A DNA stretch of 43,010 bases from a bacterium (GTDB lineage Bacteria; Electryoneota; Electryoneia; Electryoneales; Electryoneaceae). The stretch lies in the NCBI GenBank assembly GCA_020444425.1, contig JAHLLB010000040.1, positions 1 through 43,010 on the forward strand, written 5' to 3'. The notes beneath the pieces are model-generated. The model was not told where the DNA came from. It searched no databases and saw only the letters and a list, made by a program, of their open reading frames with translations. Position numbers and translations under genes: made by a program. This document shows, in pieces, positions 27,252-35,325 of this stretch (positions are counted from its first letter, which is position 1; every line of letters starts with the position of its first letter).

Positions 27252-28355
27252 ATGGCAAAACTGCTGAAAACACTGGAACGGATCGCCGTGGTCGTGGGGA
27301 TTGGCCTGTCCTTCTTTGCGGTCATCGAAACGCTCCGTGCCTACCAGATTCTGTACGATACGCATCCGTGGCTCGGCTATGGCTTCCTCGCCGTGGTCGC
27401 GGCATTGCTGCTCTATGTCGTTTGGCAGGTTCGTTCGCTTTTCACCCTTGGCGCGGCGCTGGTTCCGCCGGAATTGCCCGGCGAAGGACCGGTCAGCCCG
27501 AAGCAGGCGAAACGCTTCGAGCAGCACATGCAGCGAGTGTGCGACCGTTTCAGCAGCAACCCGCATCTGGTGACCAAAGCGCGGCAACTGGACCGCTTGC
27601 GTGAGGCCGTGGACGCCTTGCCCGAACCAGCCGGTGACGGCTCAAACGTGCGGGACGCAGTCCTCGCGGTTGAACGGGATCATGTTTCACCGCTATTGAT
27701 CGGGCTCGATGAGGCGGCGGAGGCGGTGGTGTCGGATAATGTCGGGATTGTCTCGGTAGGGACGGCTCTGTCGCCTTACCGCAGTGTCGACATGTACATC
27801 GTGCTCGCGCGAAATACGCGGATGATCAACCGCATACTTGCGATTTACCGCACTCGTCCGACAACACGTGAGACCGTGCGCGTGTTCTACGACATTTTCC
27901 GCGTTGTCGCGGCGATCAACTTGCTCAACGCGATGGACAACGTCTGGGCCGGGTTGGGCCGGCATGTGCCATTCCTCGGACGCTATGGCGAAGCGATGAG
28001 CGAAGGGATGTTCAGCGGGTTGTTGACCAGTGTCGCCGGGCATGCCGCCATTGACCGTTGCCGCAGTTACCGGCCGTGGTCGCAGGAAGAGGCGGTGCGC
28101 AAGTACCGTGGCAAGCTGCATCGCTGGTCGCTGGATGTCTTCGGCATTCTCAAGCGTCACAGTTTTGACAAGCTGAAGCGCAAGTCGAAGGACCCGTCAC
28201 CGGAAGATGTCGATCTGGCGGTGGACGAGGCGTTGTTCGAGCAGGAACTGGAACAGGGCGACGGCGGCAAGGCGTGGTGGAACCCGTTCGGCCGGAAGCG
28301 CGCTGCCGACGAAACGACTGAACCGGCGGAGTCCGGCGGATCCGCATCAACGTAA
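27252..28355 (+). CDS. DUF697 (YcjF-like) membrane protein
   Basis: The product is 367 aa with a G-run just before ATG 27252. Two N-terminal membrane helices (about residues 8-25 and 40-60) precede a helical linker. The DUF697-type core (about 145-275) has DEAAEAVVSDNVGIVSVGTALSPYRSVDM, RMINRILAIY, TTRETVRVFYDIFRVVAAIN and SEGMFSGLLTSVAGHAAIDRCRSYRPWS. The C-terminal 90 residues are charged and acidic (DLAVDEALFEQELEQG). DUF697 proteins are uncharacterised membrane proteins, sometimes linked to GTPases or stress. This gene lies 54 bp before resB on the same strand, separated by an 18-bp palindrome. Confidence 0.78.
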   Translation: MAKLLKTLERIAVVVGIGLSFFAVIETLRAYQILYDTHPWLGYGFLAVVAALLLYVVWQVRSLFTLGAALVPPELPGEGPVSPKQAKRFEQHMQRVCDRFSSNPHLVTKARQLDRLREAVDALPEPAGDGSNVRDAVLAVERDHVSPLLIGLDEAAEAVVSDNVGIVSVGTALSPYRSVDMYIVLARNTRMINRILAIYRTRPTTRETVRVFYDIFRVVAAINLLNAMDNVWAGLGRHVPFLGRYGEAMSEGMFSGLLTSVAGHAAIDRCRSYRPWSQEEAVRKYRGKLHRWSLDVFGILKRHSFDKLKRKSKDPSPEDVDLAVDEALFEQELEQGDGGKAWWNPFGRKRAADETTEPAESGGSAST

Positions 28356-28367
28356 ACGAGACAGGGA

Positions 28368-28385
28368 CCGGGACAGCTGTCCCGG
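28368..28385. promoter_or_regulatory. Perfect 18-bp palindrome upstream of resB
   Basis: CCGGGACAGCTGTCCCGG has no central spacer, begins 12 bases after the DUF697 stop and ends 24 bases before the resB ATG. It is flanked by AGACAGGGA words on both sides. It could be a dimeric-protein operator or a REP-like hairpin; no T-tract follows. Confidence 0.5.
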
Positions 28386-28409
28386 ATTCGCATAGACAGG
28401 GATCAGTAG

Positions 28410-29249
28410 ATGCGCGGCTTCATTGACCGTTTCTGGAAGTTCATCACCTCATTGGAACTGACCATCGTGCTTCTGGTGCTGCTCGCGCTGGGACTGGTGT
28501 TCGGCACTGTGGTCGAGGCGCAGGAAGGCCTGCAGGCGGCGATTGACAAGGTGTACCAGAGCCCGATCTACGATGCGTTGATCGCGTTGTTCGGCCTCAA
28601 CCTGATCGCCTGTACGCTGAAACGGTATCCGTACCAGATGCACCAGGCGCCATGGCTGCTGACTCACGTCGGAATCACCATCATCCTTATCGGTGCGGTC
28701 TATGGGCGCAACGGGGAAGAGGATGGCACCTTGTTCCTGATGGAAGGCGAGCCGACGGCATCGTATTACATCATGGAGGAGGGCAAGGACCCGATCGAAG
28801 TGCCGATCGATTTCACGTTGACGTTGCAGCAATTCGAGCTCGAAACGTACCCCGGCACCCAGTCGGCGAGCGAATACCGCAGTCACATCGAACTGGTGGA
28901 CGAAGTCCGCAACAAGCAGTTCACGCAGATTGTCAAGGTCAACCACCCGATCAACTACCGCGGCTATGTCATCGCGCAGCAGTCCTATCAGCTCGGTGGG
29001 CCGATGGTGGGCGATGTGTCGGTGTTGTCGATCCTGCGTAATCCGGGGATGACGGTACTGTTTATCGGCTTCGTCGTGTTGTCGGTGGGCTTGATCCTGA
29101 TTGTGTTCCTCAAACCGTGGCTGATGAAGAAATTCCCGCCACGCCCGAAAGAGCCCAAACCGAAACAGGCGGTTCCGCACCCCGGGTTGAACGGTAATTC
29201 CCCGGAACCGGCGACCGAACCTGAAACACCCTCAAAAATCAACGCCTAG
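28410..29249 (+). CDS. resB: Cytochrome c biogenesis protein ResB (Ccs1)
   Basis: The product is 279 aa. Residues 1-30 contain the first membrane helix with the family motif FWKFITSLELTIVLLVLLALGLVFGTVVE. Further helices lie near 50-65, 80-100 and 205-230. LIALFGLNLIACTLKRYPY and WLLTHVGITIILIGAVYGR are ResB blocks. The exported middle part (about 105-205) includes VNHPINYRGYVIAQQSYQL. ResB and CcsA form the System II haem exporter and apocytochrome ligase. It is shorter than many ResB proteins (450-600 aa), a size common in this superphylum. It is followed 74 bp later by ccsA. Confidence 0.9.
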   Translation: MRGFIDRFWKFITSLELTIVLLVLLALGLVFGTVVEAQEGLQAAIDKVYQSPIYDALIALFGLNLIACTLKRYPYQMHQAPWLLTHVGITIILIGAVYGRNGEEDGTLFLMEGEPTASYYIMEEGKDPIEVPIDFTLTLQQFELETYPGTQSASEYRSHIELVDEVRNKQFTQIVKVNHPINYRGYVIAQQSYQLGGPMVGDVSVLSILRNPGMTVLFIGFVVLSVGLILIVFLKPWLMKKFPPRPKEPKPKQAVPHPGLNGNSPEPATEPETPSKINA

Positions 29250-29323
29250 AGCGATTCGAATCAAACGTACGGTGGCTGCATCCAAACGGCGAGTTTGGAA
29301 GTCCTAACAAGGTTGGATCCGAG

Positions 29324-31012
29324 ATGATGAAGAAGACGGCTGGCATATTCCTGATCGCGTTGCTGATCCTCGGCGCTGGAGACCTGGCAACGGCGGCGTT
29401 GCCCGGAACGGCGGACGAGAACATCCGTTCGCTGGCGATTCAGAGTGGTGGACGCGTGCGTACGTTCGACGCCTGGGCGCGTGACGTGGTCCATGACATC
29501 ACCGGCAAGCACACGTGGAAGGGCGAGGATCCGACCGAAACCGTGTTGCGCTGGATGTCGGACACTCAGGCGGCGTACGTGGAAGACGTGTTCCCGCTGG
29601 TGCATGAACCGTTGCGCGCGATGATCGGGCTGGATGGTTCCGATCCGACCCTGTTCTCAATGGAAACGCTGGTCAACAATGACGCTCTGGTGCGGATCGC
29701 CGAACAGTCGCAGGAAGCGACCGCGGCCGGACGCGACATGACCGTCGAACAGGGCAAGGCAGCCAGCGTGTTCAACCGGGTCAGCGTGTTGCACGGCCTG
29801 TTGACTCGCGACAAAGTGATGCTGATTCCGCCGTTCGAAGGGGAGCAGGTGTGGCGCAGCGTCAACTCGATCATGGCGGACAGCACCGCCCCGGGCGCGA
29901 CCGTCGCGCTGGCGTGGACCGGCCTGATGGAGGCGTACAAGCGCGACAACGCCGAGATGGTGGAACGGTCGGCGCGAGTGCTGAACGAAGAGCTGAACGC
30001 GTGGTACGGGGACGACGTCGACACCGCCCATCTCAAGGCAGAATTGCTGTACCGTAAGATTGACCCGTGGTCCATCGCCAAGTGGCTGTATGTGGCGGCG
30101 ATCCTGATGGCGATCGCGACAACGTTCGTGAAAAAGCCGTGGATCGAAATGACTCCGCGCTTGATGCTGCTGCTCGGTTTCCTCGTGCACACCGGTGGGC
30201 TGGCATTGCGCTGGTACATCGCGCAACGGGCTCCGTGGTCGAACATGTACGAGTCGATTACGACGGCGGCGTGGGGCGCGGTGCTGTTCGGCCTGTTCAA
30301 GTACCGTGGTGCGGCGGCGAAGATCATCGCACCCTCAGCGGCGTTCGTCGGCTTCAGCAGCCTGTTCATCGCGGCGCATCACAGCCTCGATCCAAGCATC
30401 AATCCGCTGGTGCCGGCGTTGCAGAGTTACTGGCTCAACATTCACGTGATCGTGATCCTGCTCGGCTATGCCTCCGCGACCTTCGCGGCGGTGCTCGGTC
30501 ATGTCTGGATCGTCAACGACACCTTCCGGCCCAGGGCGGCGAAGAAGATGCTCGGCGGGGTGTACAACGCGATTTACCGCATGTTCCAGCTGAGCGTGCT
30601 GTTCCTGATTGTCGGCATTCTGCTCGGTTCGGTCTGGGCGCACAGCGCGTGGGGCCGCTACTGGGGTTGGGACCCGAAAGAAACCTGGGCGCTGATCACG
30701 TGGATCTATTACCTCGGCCTGATCCACGCGGGCTATGCGGGACGGTTGCGTGAACGCGGTATGGCGGTGGCATCCGTGGTCGGCTTCCTGCTGGTGCTGA
30801 TGACCTATTACGGCGTCAACTACTTCCTCAGTGGGTTGCACACCTACGCGTCCGGAAACGCCTACGAGATCCCGATGTCGGTGATTGTGTACGTGTCGCT
30901 GGAGGTGCTGTTCCTCGCGGCGTACGCGGTACACCGGATCAAGAAAGGCAAGCAGGAACGGGATGCGAAAGCCGCGCGGTCATCGAGCAAGCCGGCGCTT
31001 GAATCGCGGTGA
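29324..31012 (+). CDS. ccsA: Cytochrome c biogenesis protein CcsA/ResC with exported N-terminal domain
   Basis: The product is 562 aa from ATG 29324. A signal-like helix (1-24) leads into an exported domain of about 210 residues beginning with SGGRVRTFDAWARDVVHDITGK, a pattern seen in the fused CcsBA proteins of Bacteroidota. From about residue 250 the CcsA membrane core follows: RWYIAQRAPWSNMYESITTAAWG, the WWD haem-handling motif WGRYWGWDPKETWALITW near residue 445, and conserved His residues (AAHHSLDP, WLNIHV, GLIHAGY) that serve as haem ligands. With ResB it attaches haem to c-type cytochromes outside the membrane. It is the last gene of the DUF697-resB-ccsA run. Confidence 0.93.
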   Translation: MMKKTAGIFLIALLILGAGDLATAALPGTADENIRSLAIQSGGRVRTFDAWARDVVHDITGKHTWKGEDPTETVLRWMSDTQAAYVEDVFPLVHEPLRAMIGLDGSDPTLFSMETLVNNDALVRIAEQSQEATAAGRDMTVEQGKAASVFNRVSVLHGLLTRDKVMLIPPFEGEQVWRSVNSIMADSTAPGATVALAWTGLMEAYKRDNAEMVERSARVLNEELNAWYGDDVDTAHLKAELLYRKIDPWSIAKWLYVAAILMAIATTFVKKPWIEMTPRLMLLLGFLVHTGGLALRWYIAQRAPWSNMYESITTAAWGAVLFGLFKYRGAAAKIIAPSAAFVGFSSLFIAAHHSLDPSINPLVPALQSYWLNIHVIVILLGYASATFAAVLGHVWIVNDTFRPRAAKKMLGGVYNAIYRMFQLSVLFLIVGILLGSVWAHSAWGRYWGWDPKETWALITWIYYLGLIHAGYAGRLRERGMAVASVVGFLLVLMTYYGVNYFLSGLHTYASGNAYEIPMSVIVYVSLEVLFLAAYAVHRIKKGKQERDAKAARSSSKPALESR

Positions 31013-31034
31013 AGCAGGCGAAACATGTATCGAA

Positions 31035-31077
31035 AGGGACACTTACTCCAAGGGGCACTAACTCCGTAAGTGTCCCT
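31035..31077. repeat. REP-like inverted repeat 1
   Basis: AGGGACACTTAC (31035-31046) and GTAAGTGTCCCT (31066-31077) are perfect 12-bp arms around a 19-base loop that itself holds GGGGCACT. It begins 23 bases after the ccsA stop. Confidence 0.75.
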
Positions 31078-31090
31078 GATGACCGATGAT

Positions 31091-31124
31091 ACCGGGGACA
31101 CTTTGAGGACAAAGTGTCCCCGGT
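31091..31124. repeat. REP-like inverted repeat 2
   Basis: ACCGGGGACACTTT (31091-31104) and AAAGTGTCCCCGGT (31111-31124) are perfect 14-bp arms around GAGGAC. Both this and the neighbouring repeat share the GGGACACTT core, forming a BIME-like pair. Confidence 0.8.
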
Positions 31125-31178
31125 GAGTTGACCGTAACAACTCCCGACTCACTGTTCTACGGTCGAAGCACATGGTTT

Positions 31179-31206
31179 TACTCATATCTCAAATCTCATA
31201 TCTCAA
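31179..31206. repeat. ATCTCAA/T heptamer block
   Basis: Four 7-mers in phase: TACTCAT, ATCTCAA, ATCTCAT, ATCTCAA, then the diverged TTCTGTT. The block lies 40 bases before the CDF-like gene. Confidence 0.6.
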
Positions 31207-31245
31207 TTCTGTTATCTTCCCCGAGCCCTTTAACCAGAGTCCCCC

Positions 31246-31872
31246 ATGAGTGCATCAACATCCATCTGGCTGAAACGCGCGCTGTGGCTGGTCGTATTCA
31301 CGATGGCCTATAACCTGATCGAGGCCGGGATCGCATTATGGTCCGGCGTCGAGGCGGGCAGTATCGCGCTGGTCGGCTTCGGGCTGGACAGCCTGATCGA
31401 GTTGGCGGCGGCGACGGTTCTGCTGTGGCGTCTGCGGCTGCAGATCAGCGGCACGTTAAACCAGGAGCAGCTCGAGGCGACCGAAGGCCGGGTGCACAAA
31501 TTTGTCGGCGTGACCTTTTTTCTGCTCGCGGCGTATGTGCTGATCCAGTCGGTGTGGACGTTATGGACGAAGGACATTCCGTCCGAAAGCAGCATCGGGA
31601 TTGTGCTGGCGGTGGCTTCGTTGATCATCATGCCGGTGTTGGCGTGGGGTAAGCTGAAGGCGGCGGCGGAGTTGAACAGCGGTGCGTTACGGTCGGAGGC
31701 GAAAGAGACGCTCGCGTGCACCTACCTGTCGTTCACGTTGCTGCTCGGGTTGGTGCTGAACGCCTGGCTCAGCTGGTGGTGGGCTGATCCGGTGGCTGCG
31801 TTGCTGATGGTCCCGTGGCTGGTGAAGGAAGGGTTCGAGGGGTTCGAGGATGAGGATGATGACGACGACTGA
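31246..31872 (+). CDS. CDF-like (cation efflux) membrane-domain protein
   Basis: The product is 208 aa, with ATG 31246 lacking a good ribosome binding site (CCCCC precedes it). Six membrane segments resemble the transmembrane domain of cation diffusion facilitators: YNLIEAGIALWSGVEAGSIALVGFGLDSLIELAAA (helices 1-2, with the metal-site Asp in GLDS) and RSEAKETLACTYLSFTLLLGL (helix 5 region). The cytosolic C-terminal domain that completes normal CDFs of about 300 aa is absent. In its place is an acidic tail FEDEDDDDD. Whether it transports metal is unclear; related short proteins are annotated as cation transporters. Confidence 0.8.
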   Translation: MSASTSIWLKRALWLVVFTMAYNLIEAGIALWSGVEAGSIALVGFGLDSLIELAAATVLLWRLRLQISGTLNQEQLEATEGRVHKFVGVTFFLLAAYVLIQSVWTLWTKDIPSESSIGIVLAVASLIIMPVLAWGKLKAAAELNSGALRSEAKETLACTYLSFTLLLGLVLNAWLSWWWADPVAALLMVPWLVKEGFEGFEDEDDDDD

Positions 31873-32026
31873 CAGGCCGCGGGCTGCGGGCTTTAGTCGG
31901 CGGAATGTCCCCGCTAAATTTCATCTAAAAGTTAGCCTTTCCTGTTTTTCGTCCGGAGATTGCGTACACTAAGGATAACCCCCATTCTGACCCGGTAATC
32001 CGTAGCCCCCCGGATCGGATTCGACG

Positions 32027-33481
32027 ATGGTTACCCGAACCACACAGTCCAGCCCCATCACCCGTCACAAGACGATCCTGATCCCCCAGCGTGTTCCCCT
32101 GTTGTTGATCTTTTTCGCCTTGTTGTTCGCTCTTCTGTTGCTGCTACTGTCCCTGACCTGGGCCCCTGCCGCGCACGCCTTTGTGCCGGTGGACTCCATC
32201 CCGTCACCACGGATGTACATGGACGTCGAAGGGCACCCACTCTGCATCCCGTACCTCTGCAACCGTCAGTTCGAGGCGGTACATCCTGACGTGAAACGGG
32301 CGGTGATCATGCTGCACGCCGGCAACCGTCGCGCGGTCAACCATTTCAACATCATGCTCTCGACGGCGATGGACTATGGCAACGCTGGCGAGTACACGTT
32401 GATTTTCACCCCGCAATTCCTCTACTGGGTCGATTTCGGCGAGTGGGACCTGGAGGATGACGTGCTGTACTGGATGTATTTCGAATGGTATGTCGGCAAC
32501 CTCTCGGGCAACATCGACCAGCTCCCACGTCCCGCGCAGATCAGCAGCTTCGCGATCGTCGACACCATCATGCACCGGATCGTCGATACCTGCCCGAACC
32601 TGGAAGTGTTGATCCTGACCGGTAATTCGGCGGGTGGGAAGATGACCAGCCTGTATTCGGCGGGTGGACGCGCGCTCGACGACATGCCGTCTTTTCAACG
32701 GCCCGAACTGTTCTACATGTCGGTAAACAACGGGCATTTCATGTACCTCAACGACCAACGTCCGGTGCCCGGCAACCCCGGCCAGTTTGCGTATCCGGAA
32801 CAGCAGTACATCGACCTGTGTCCGACGTGGAATGATTACCCGTTCGGGATGAACGAGCTGAACGGTTACATGGCCGCGCAGGGACGGGCACGCCTGTACC
32901 GCAACCTGCTGCGACGGGAAACGCATTACATGATCGGCGAACTTGAAGACAACCCGGTTGACACGTTCTGCGAGGCGTTGTTCCAGGGCGAGCACCGGTT
33001 GGAACGGCATCTGATCTATGAGGCGTATCTCGACTATCTGTACGGCGATCCGGCGGAGAATGTGACGCTGCATGTGATCGATGGTGTCGGCCATGCGGCG
33101 AACGTGATCTATCACAAACCGCTGCTGCAGGAGTATTTGTTCTCGTATCTCGGCTCGGATCCGACCCATCCTCCGGACGGGACGGTTCCGGCGAACGTCA
33201 CTCCAGAACCGTCATCTCGAAACGCGTGCGAGGTACAGATCGGCCCAAATCCTGTGCGTGTCGGGGAGATGCTGACTGTGCGGGTGACAGGTACATCGGC
33301 GACGGAGATACGTTTGTATGACATCCTCGGGCGACAGGTGGCGTCGGGGACAGTGGCGGTGTCCGCGGCCTCACCCGGCACGATTGCGTTCCACACGAAT
33401 CATCTCGCCAGTGGGGTGTATGTGGTGAGGGTGATGGGGGATAGGGTAAATCAATGGCGGAAGGTGGTCCTGCTGCACTAA
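32027..33481 (+). CDS. Secreted alpha/beta-hydrolase-like protein with C-terminal sorting domain
   Basis: The product is 484 aa. A long basic N-region and a very hydrophobic helix (about 22-46, LLLIFFALLFALLLLLL) end in APAAHAF, a likely signal peptide cleavage site. Residues about 60-380 look like an alpha/beta hydrolase: RAVIMLHAGNRRAVNHF near 92-107, the nucleophile elbow LTGNSAGGKMTS with Ser201, and a C-terminal VIDGVGHAANVIYH with a plausible catalytic His. An Asp partner is not obvious. The last 80 residues (QIGPNPVRVGEMLTVRV, IRLYDILGRQVASG, SGVYVVRVMGD) form a sorting-type domain in which YPNPFN is reduced to GPNPV. The substrate is unknown. It does not match any family I recognise with certainty. 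Confidence 0.75.
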   Translation: MVTRTTQSSPITRHKTILIPQRVPLLLIFFALLFALLLLLLSLTWAPAAHAFVPVDSIPSPRMYMDVEGHPLCIPYLCNRQFEAVHPDVKRAVIMLHAGNRRAVNHFNIMLSTAMDYGNAGEYTLIFTPQFLYWVDFGEWDLEDDVLYWMYFEWYVGNLSGNIDQLPRPAQISSFAIVDTIMHRIVDTCPNLEVLILTGNSAGGKMTSLYSAGGRALDDMPSFQRPELFYMSVNNGHFMYLNDQRPVPGNPGQFAYPEQQYIDLCPTWNDYPFGMNELNGYMAAQGRARLYRNLLRRETHYMIGELEDNPVDTFCEALFQGEHRLERHLIYEAYLDYLYGDPAENVTLHVIDGVGHAANVIYHKPLLQEYLFSYLGSDPTHPPDGTVPANVTPEPSSRNACEVQIGPNPVRVGEMLTVRVTGTSATEIRLYDILGRQVASGTVAVSAASPGTIAFHTNHLASGVYVVRVMGDRVNQWRKVVLLH

Positions 33482-33522
33482 AACCTGTCCTGAACAGAGT
33501 TCATCTGGTTCGACAAGCTTGC

Positions 33523-33552
33523 CATTACCACGGACTGAAGTCCGTGGTAATG
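33523..33552. terminator. Perfect 30-bp palindrome between convergent genes
   Basis: CATTACCACGGACT (33523-33536) and AGTCCGTGGTAATG (33539-33552) flank GA. It lies between stops at 33481 (plus) and 33583 (minus). CTTAGTTTT follows on the plus side. It could terminate both genes, or be a REP-type repeat used that way. Confidence 0.6.
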
Positions 33553-33561
33553 CTTAGTTTT

Positions 33562-33582
33562 CCGTAGTCCGTAGTCCACAAC
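33562..33582. repeat. CCGTAGT heptamer block
   Basis: CCGTAGT twice in tandem, then CCACAAC, a degenerate third unit, immediately upstream of the symporter stop at 33583. It is short and is kept because five other 7-bp-period blocks occur in the window. Confidence 0.4.
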
Positions 33583-35325
33583 CTACTTCGGCTTGATATT
33601 CTCCACCTTCATCCACCACCAGCCGACCATACCGAGTCCCATGAAGACGGCGGCGAACCAGCCGACCATCAGCAGCCAGTTGCCGAAGATGGCGTGCCCG
33701 ATGCCGAACATCAGGCCGAAGGTGAGCATCATCCCGCCGAGCCAGCCGACGAAATCGTGCTTGAGGAACGGCCGGTGTTTGTGGCCGTGGTTGTACAGCG
33801 TTTCCGGGGTGAATTGCCAACGGATTTTCCGCCACGCTCCCGGCGGTTGGATCCTGAGGTAGAACCGGCGCAGGGTGGTTCCGCTGGACGCCGGTGTCCA
33901 CGCCATCACCGGCAGCCAGACCAGCGCTGAGCCGAACGCGATGACCATGATCCGCAGCTGGAATTCCATTTCGACGCCGCTGAGGTAGATCCAGGTGCTG
34001 ATCACGGTGGATGCGATCATCGCTGCAATTTCCGCCCACGCGTTCACCCGCCACCAGAACCAGCGCAGGATCAACACCGGTCCGGTGCCGGCACCGAAGG
34101 CGATGATGAATTTGAACGCCTCAGTGACAGAATCGATCATCTGTGCGATCAGGGCGGTGATCACCAGCAGCAGCAGCATCGAGGCCTTGGCCGCCCAGAG
34201 GTAGTGTTTCTCCGACTTGTTCGGCGCGATCCAGCGACGGTAGAGGTCATGCGTGAGGTACGACGATCCCCAGTTGAGCTGGGTGTCGATGGTGGACATG
34301 AACGCCGCCAGCAGCCCCGCGACGAGGAAGCCGGTCCACGGTGACGGCAGCAGCTCGACGATCATCTTCGGGTACGCCATTTCGTCGTCGGCGAGGTTCG
34401 GATACAGCACCAGGCTCGCCAGCGCGGCCAGCACCCACGGCCATGTGCGCAGCGCGTAATGGGCAACGTTGAACCACAGAGTCGCCGCGAACGCGTGCCC
34501 TTCGGATTTCGCTGCCGACATGCGTTGGATGACTTTCCCGCCGCCGTCCGAGTTGATGTTCGCCCACCACTGGATGGAGGCGTAGACGACAAATCCGCCG
34601 AACGCACTGGTCCAGAACTTGAGGCTGGCTGGGGAGGCGAACTGCGGCATGTCGGGCAGGAACTGGATTTTCTCGTAGGGGACAACGGCGAGGATCGACT
34701 CCATCCCGCCGGCGGCGTTGACCGCGACAATCGCGAGCACGATCGCGCCGACCAATGCGACGACGAACTGGGCGACGTCGGTAACCACCACGCCCCAGAA
34801 ACCGGCCATGAAGCTGTAGCTAACCGCCAGCGCGGCCGCACCGAGCACACCGGCCCATTTCGGCCCGCCCCAGACTGCGGCAATAATTTTCGCCATCGCG
34901 AGGACGACCCAGCTCATGGCGATGGTGTTGATCAGCAGCGCCATCCAGCCAGCCTTGAAGGTGCGCAGGATCGCGCCGCCCTTGCCACCGTAACGGATTT
35001 CCGCCAGTTCGAGGTCGGTGACGACCTTCGCCCGTCGCCACAACCGGGACAGCATGAACGCGCTGAACAGGCCGCCGATCCCGAACGACCACCACTGCCA
35101 GTTGAGCGCGATGCCTTCGGAGCGGACGAGTTTGGTGACATACAGCGGCGTATCACAGGAGAAACTGGTGGCGACCATGCTGGTGCCGGCAATCCACCAG
35201 GGCAGCCCGCGGCTGGAGAGGAAGTACGAATCCGTATCGGTGTGCGCTCGCTTGGTGAACCGTGCGCCGATGTAGAAAACGATCAGCAGGTACCCGACCA
35301 CCACCGCGAGATCGGCAAGAGTCAT
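33583..35325 (-). CDS. Sodium:solute symporter family (SSS) transporter
   Basis: The product is 580 aa. ATG 35325 overlaps the upstream EIIA stop (ATGA), and AGGA lies 4 bases before it. About 13 membrane segments are present. LADLAVVVGYLLIVFYIGARF starts the protein. TDSYFLSSRGLPWWIAGTSMVATSFSCDTPL is the SSS helix-1 signature. ELAEIRYGGKGGA, VAGLLAAFMSTIDTQLNWGSSYLTHDLYRRWI (the Na+-site region) and AFGAGTGPVLILRWFWWRVNAWAEI follow. The substrate cannot be told; this subgroup resembles SSS proteins of FCB bacteria often called sodium:proline or sodium:glucose symporters without proof. A last membrane helix pair lies near the C-terminus. Confidence 0.92.
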   Translation of the reverse strand: MTLADLAVVVGYLLIVFYIGARFTKRAHTDTDSYFLSSRGLPWWIAGTSMVATSFSCDTPLYVTKLVRSEGIALNWQWWSFGIGGLFSAFMLSRLWRRAKVVTDLELAEIRYGGKGGAILRTFKAGWMALLINTIAMSWVVLAMAKIIAAVWGGPKWAGVLGAAALAVSYSFMAGFWGVVVTDVAQFVVALVGAIVLAIVAVNAAGGMESILAVVPYEKIQFLPDMPQFASPASLKFWTSAFGGFVVYASIQWWANINSDGGGKVIQRMSAAKSEGHAFAATLWFNVAHYALRTWPWVLAALASLVLYPNLADDEMAYPKMIVELLPSPWTGFLVAGLLAAFMSTIDTQLNWGSSYLTHDLYRRWIAPNKSEKHYLWAAKASMLLLLVITALIAQMIDSVTEAFKFIIAFGAGTGPVLILRWFWWRVNAWAEIAAMIASTVISTWIYLSGVEMEFQLRIMVIAFGSALVWLPVMAWTPASSGTTLRRFYLRIQPPGAWRKIRWQFTPETLYNHGHKHRPFLKHDFVGWLGGMMLTFGLMFGIGHAIFGNWLLMVGWFAAVFMGLGMVGWWWMKVENIKPK

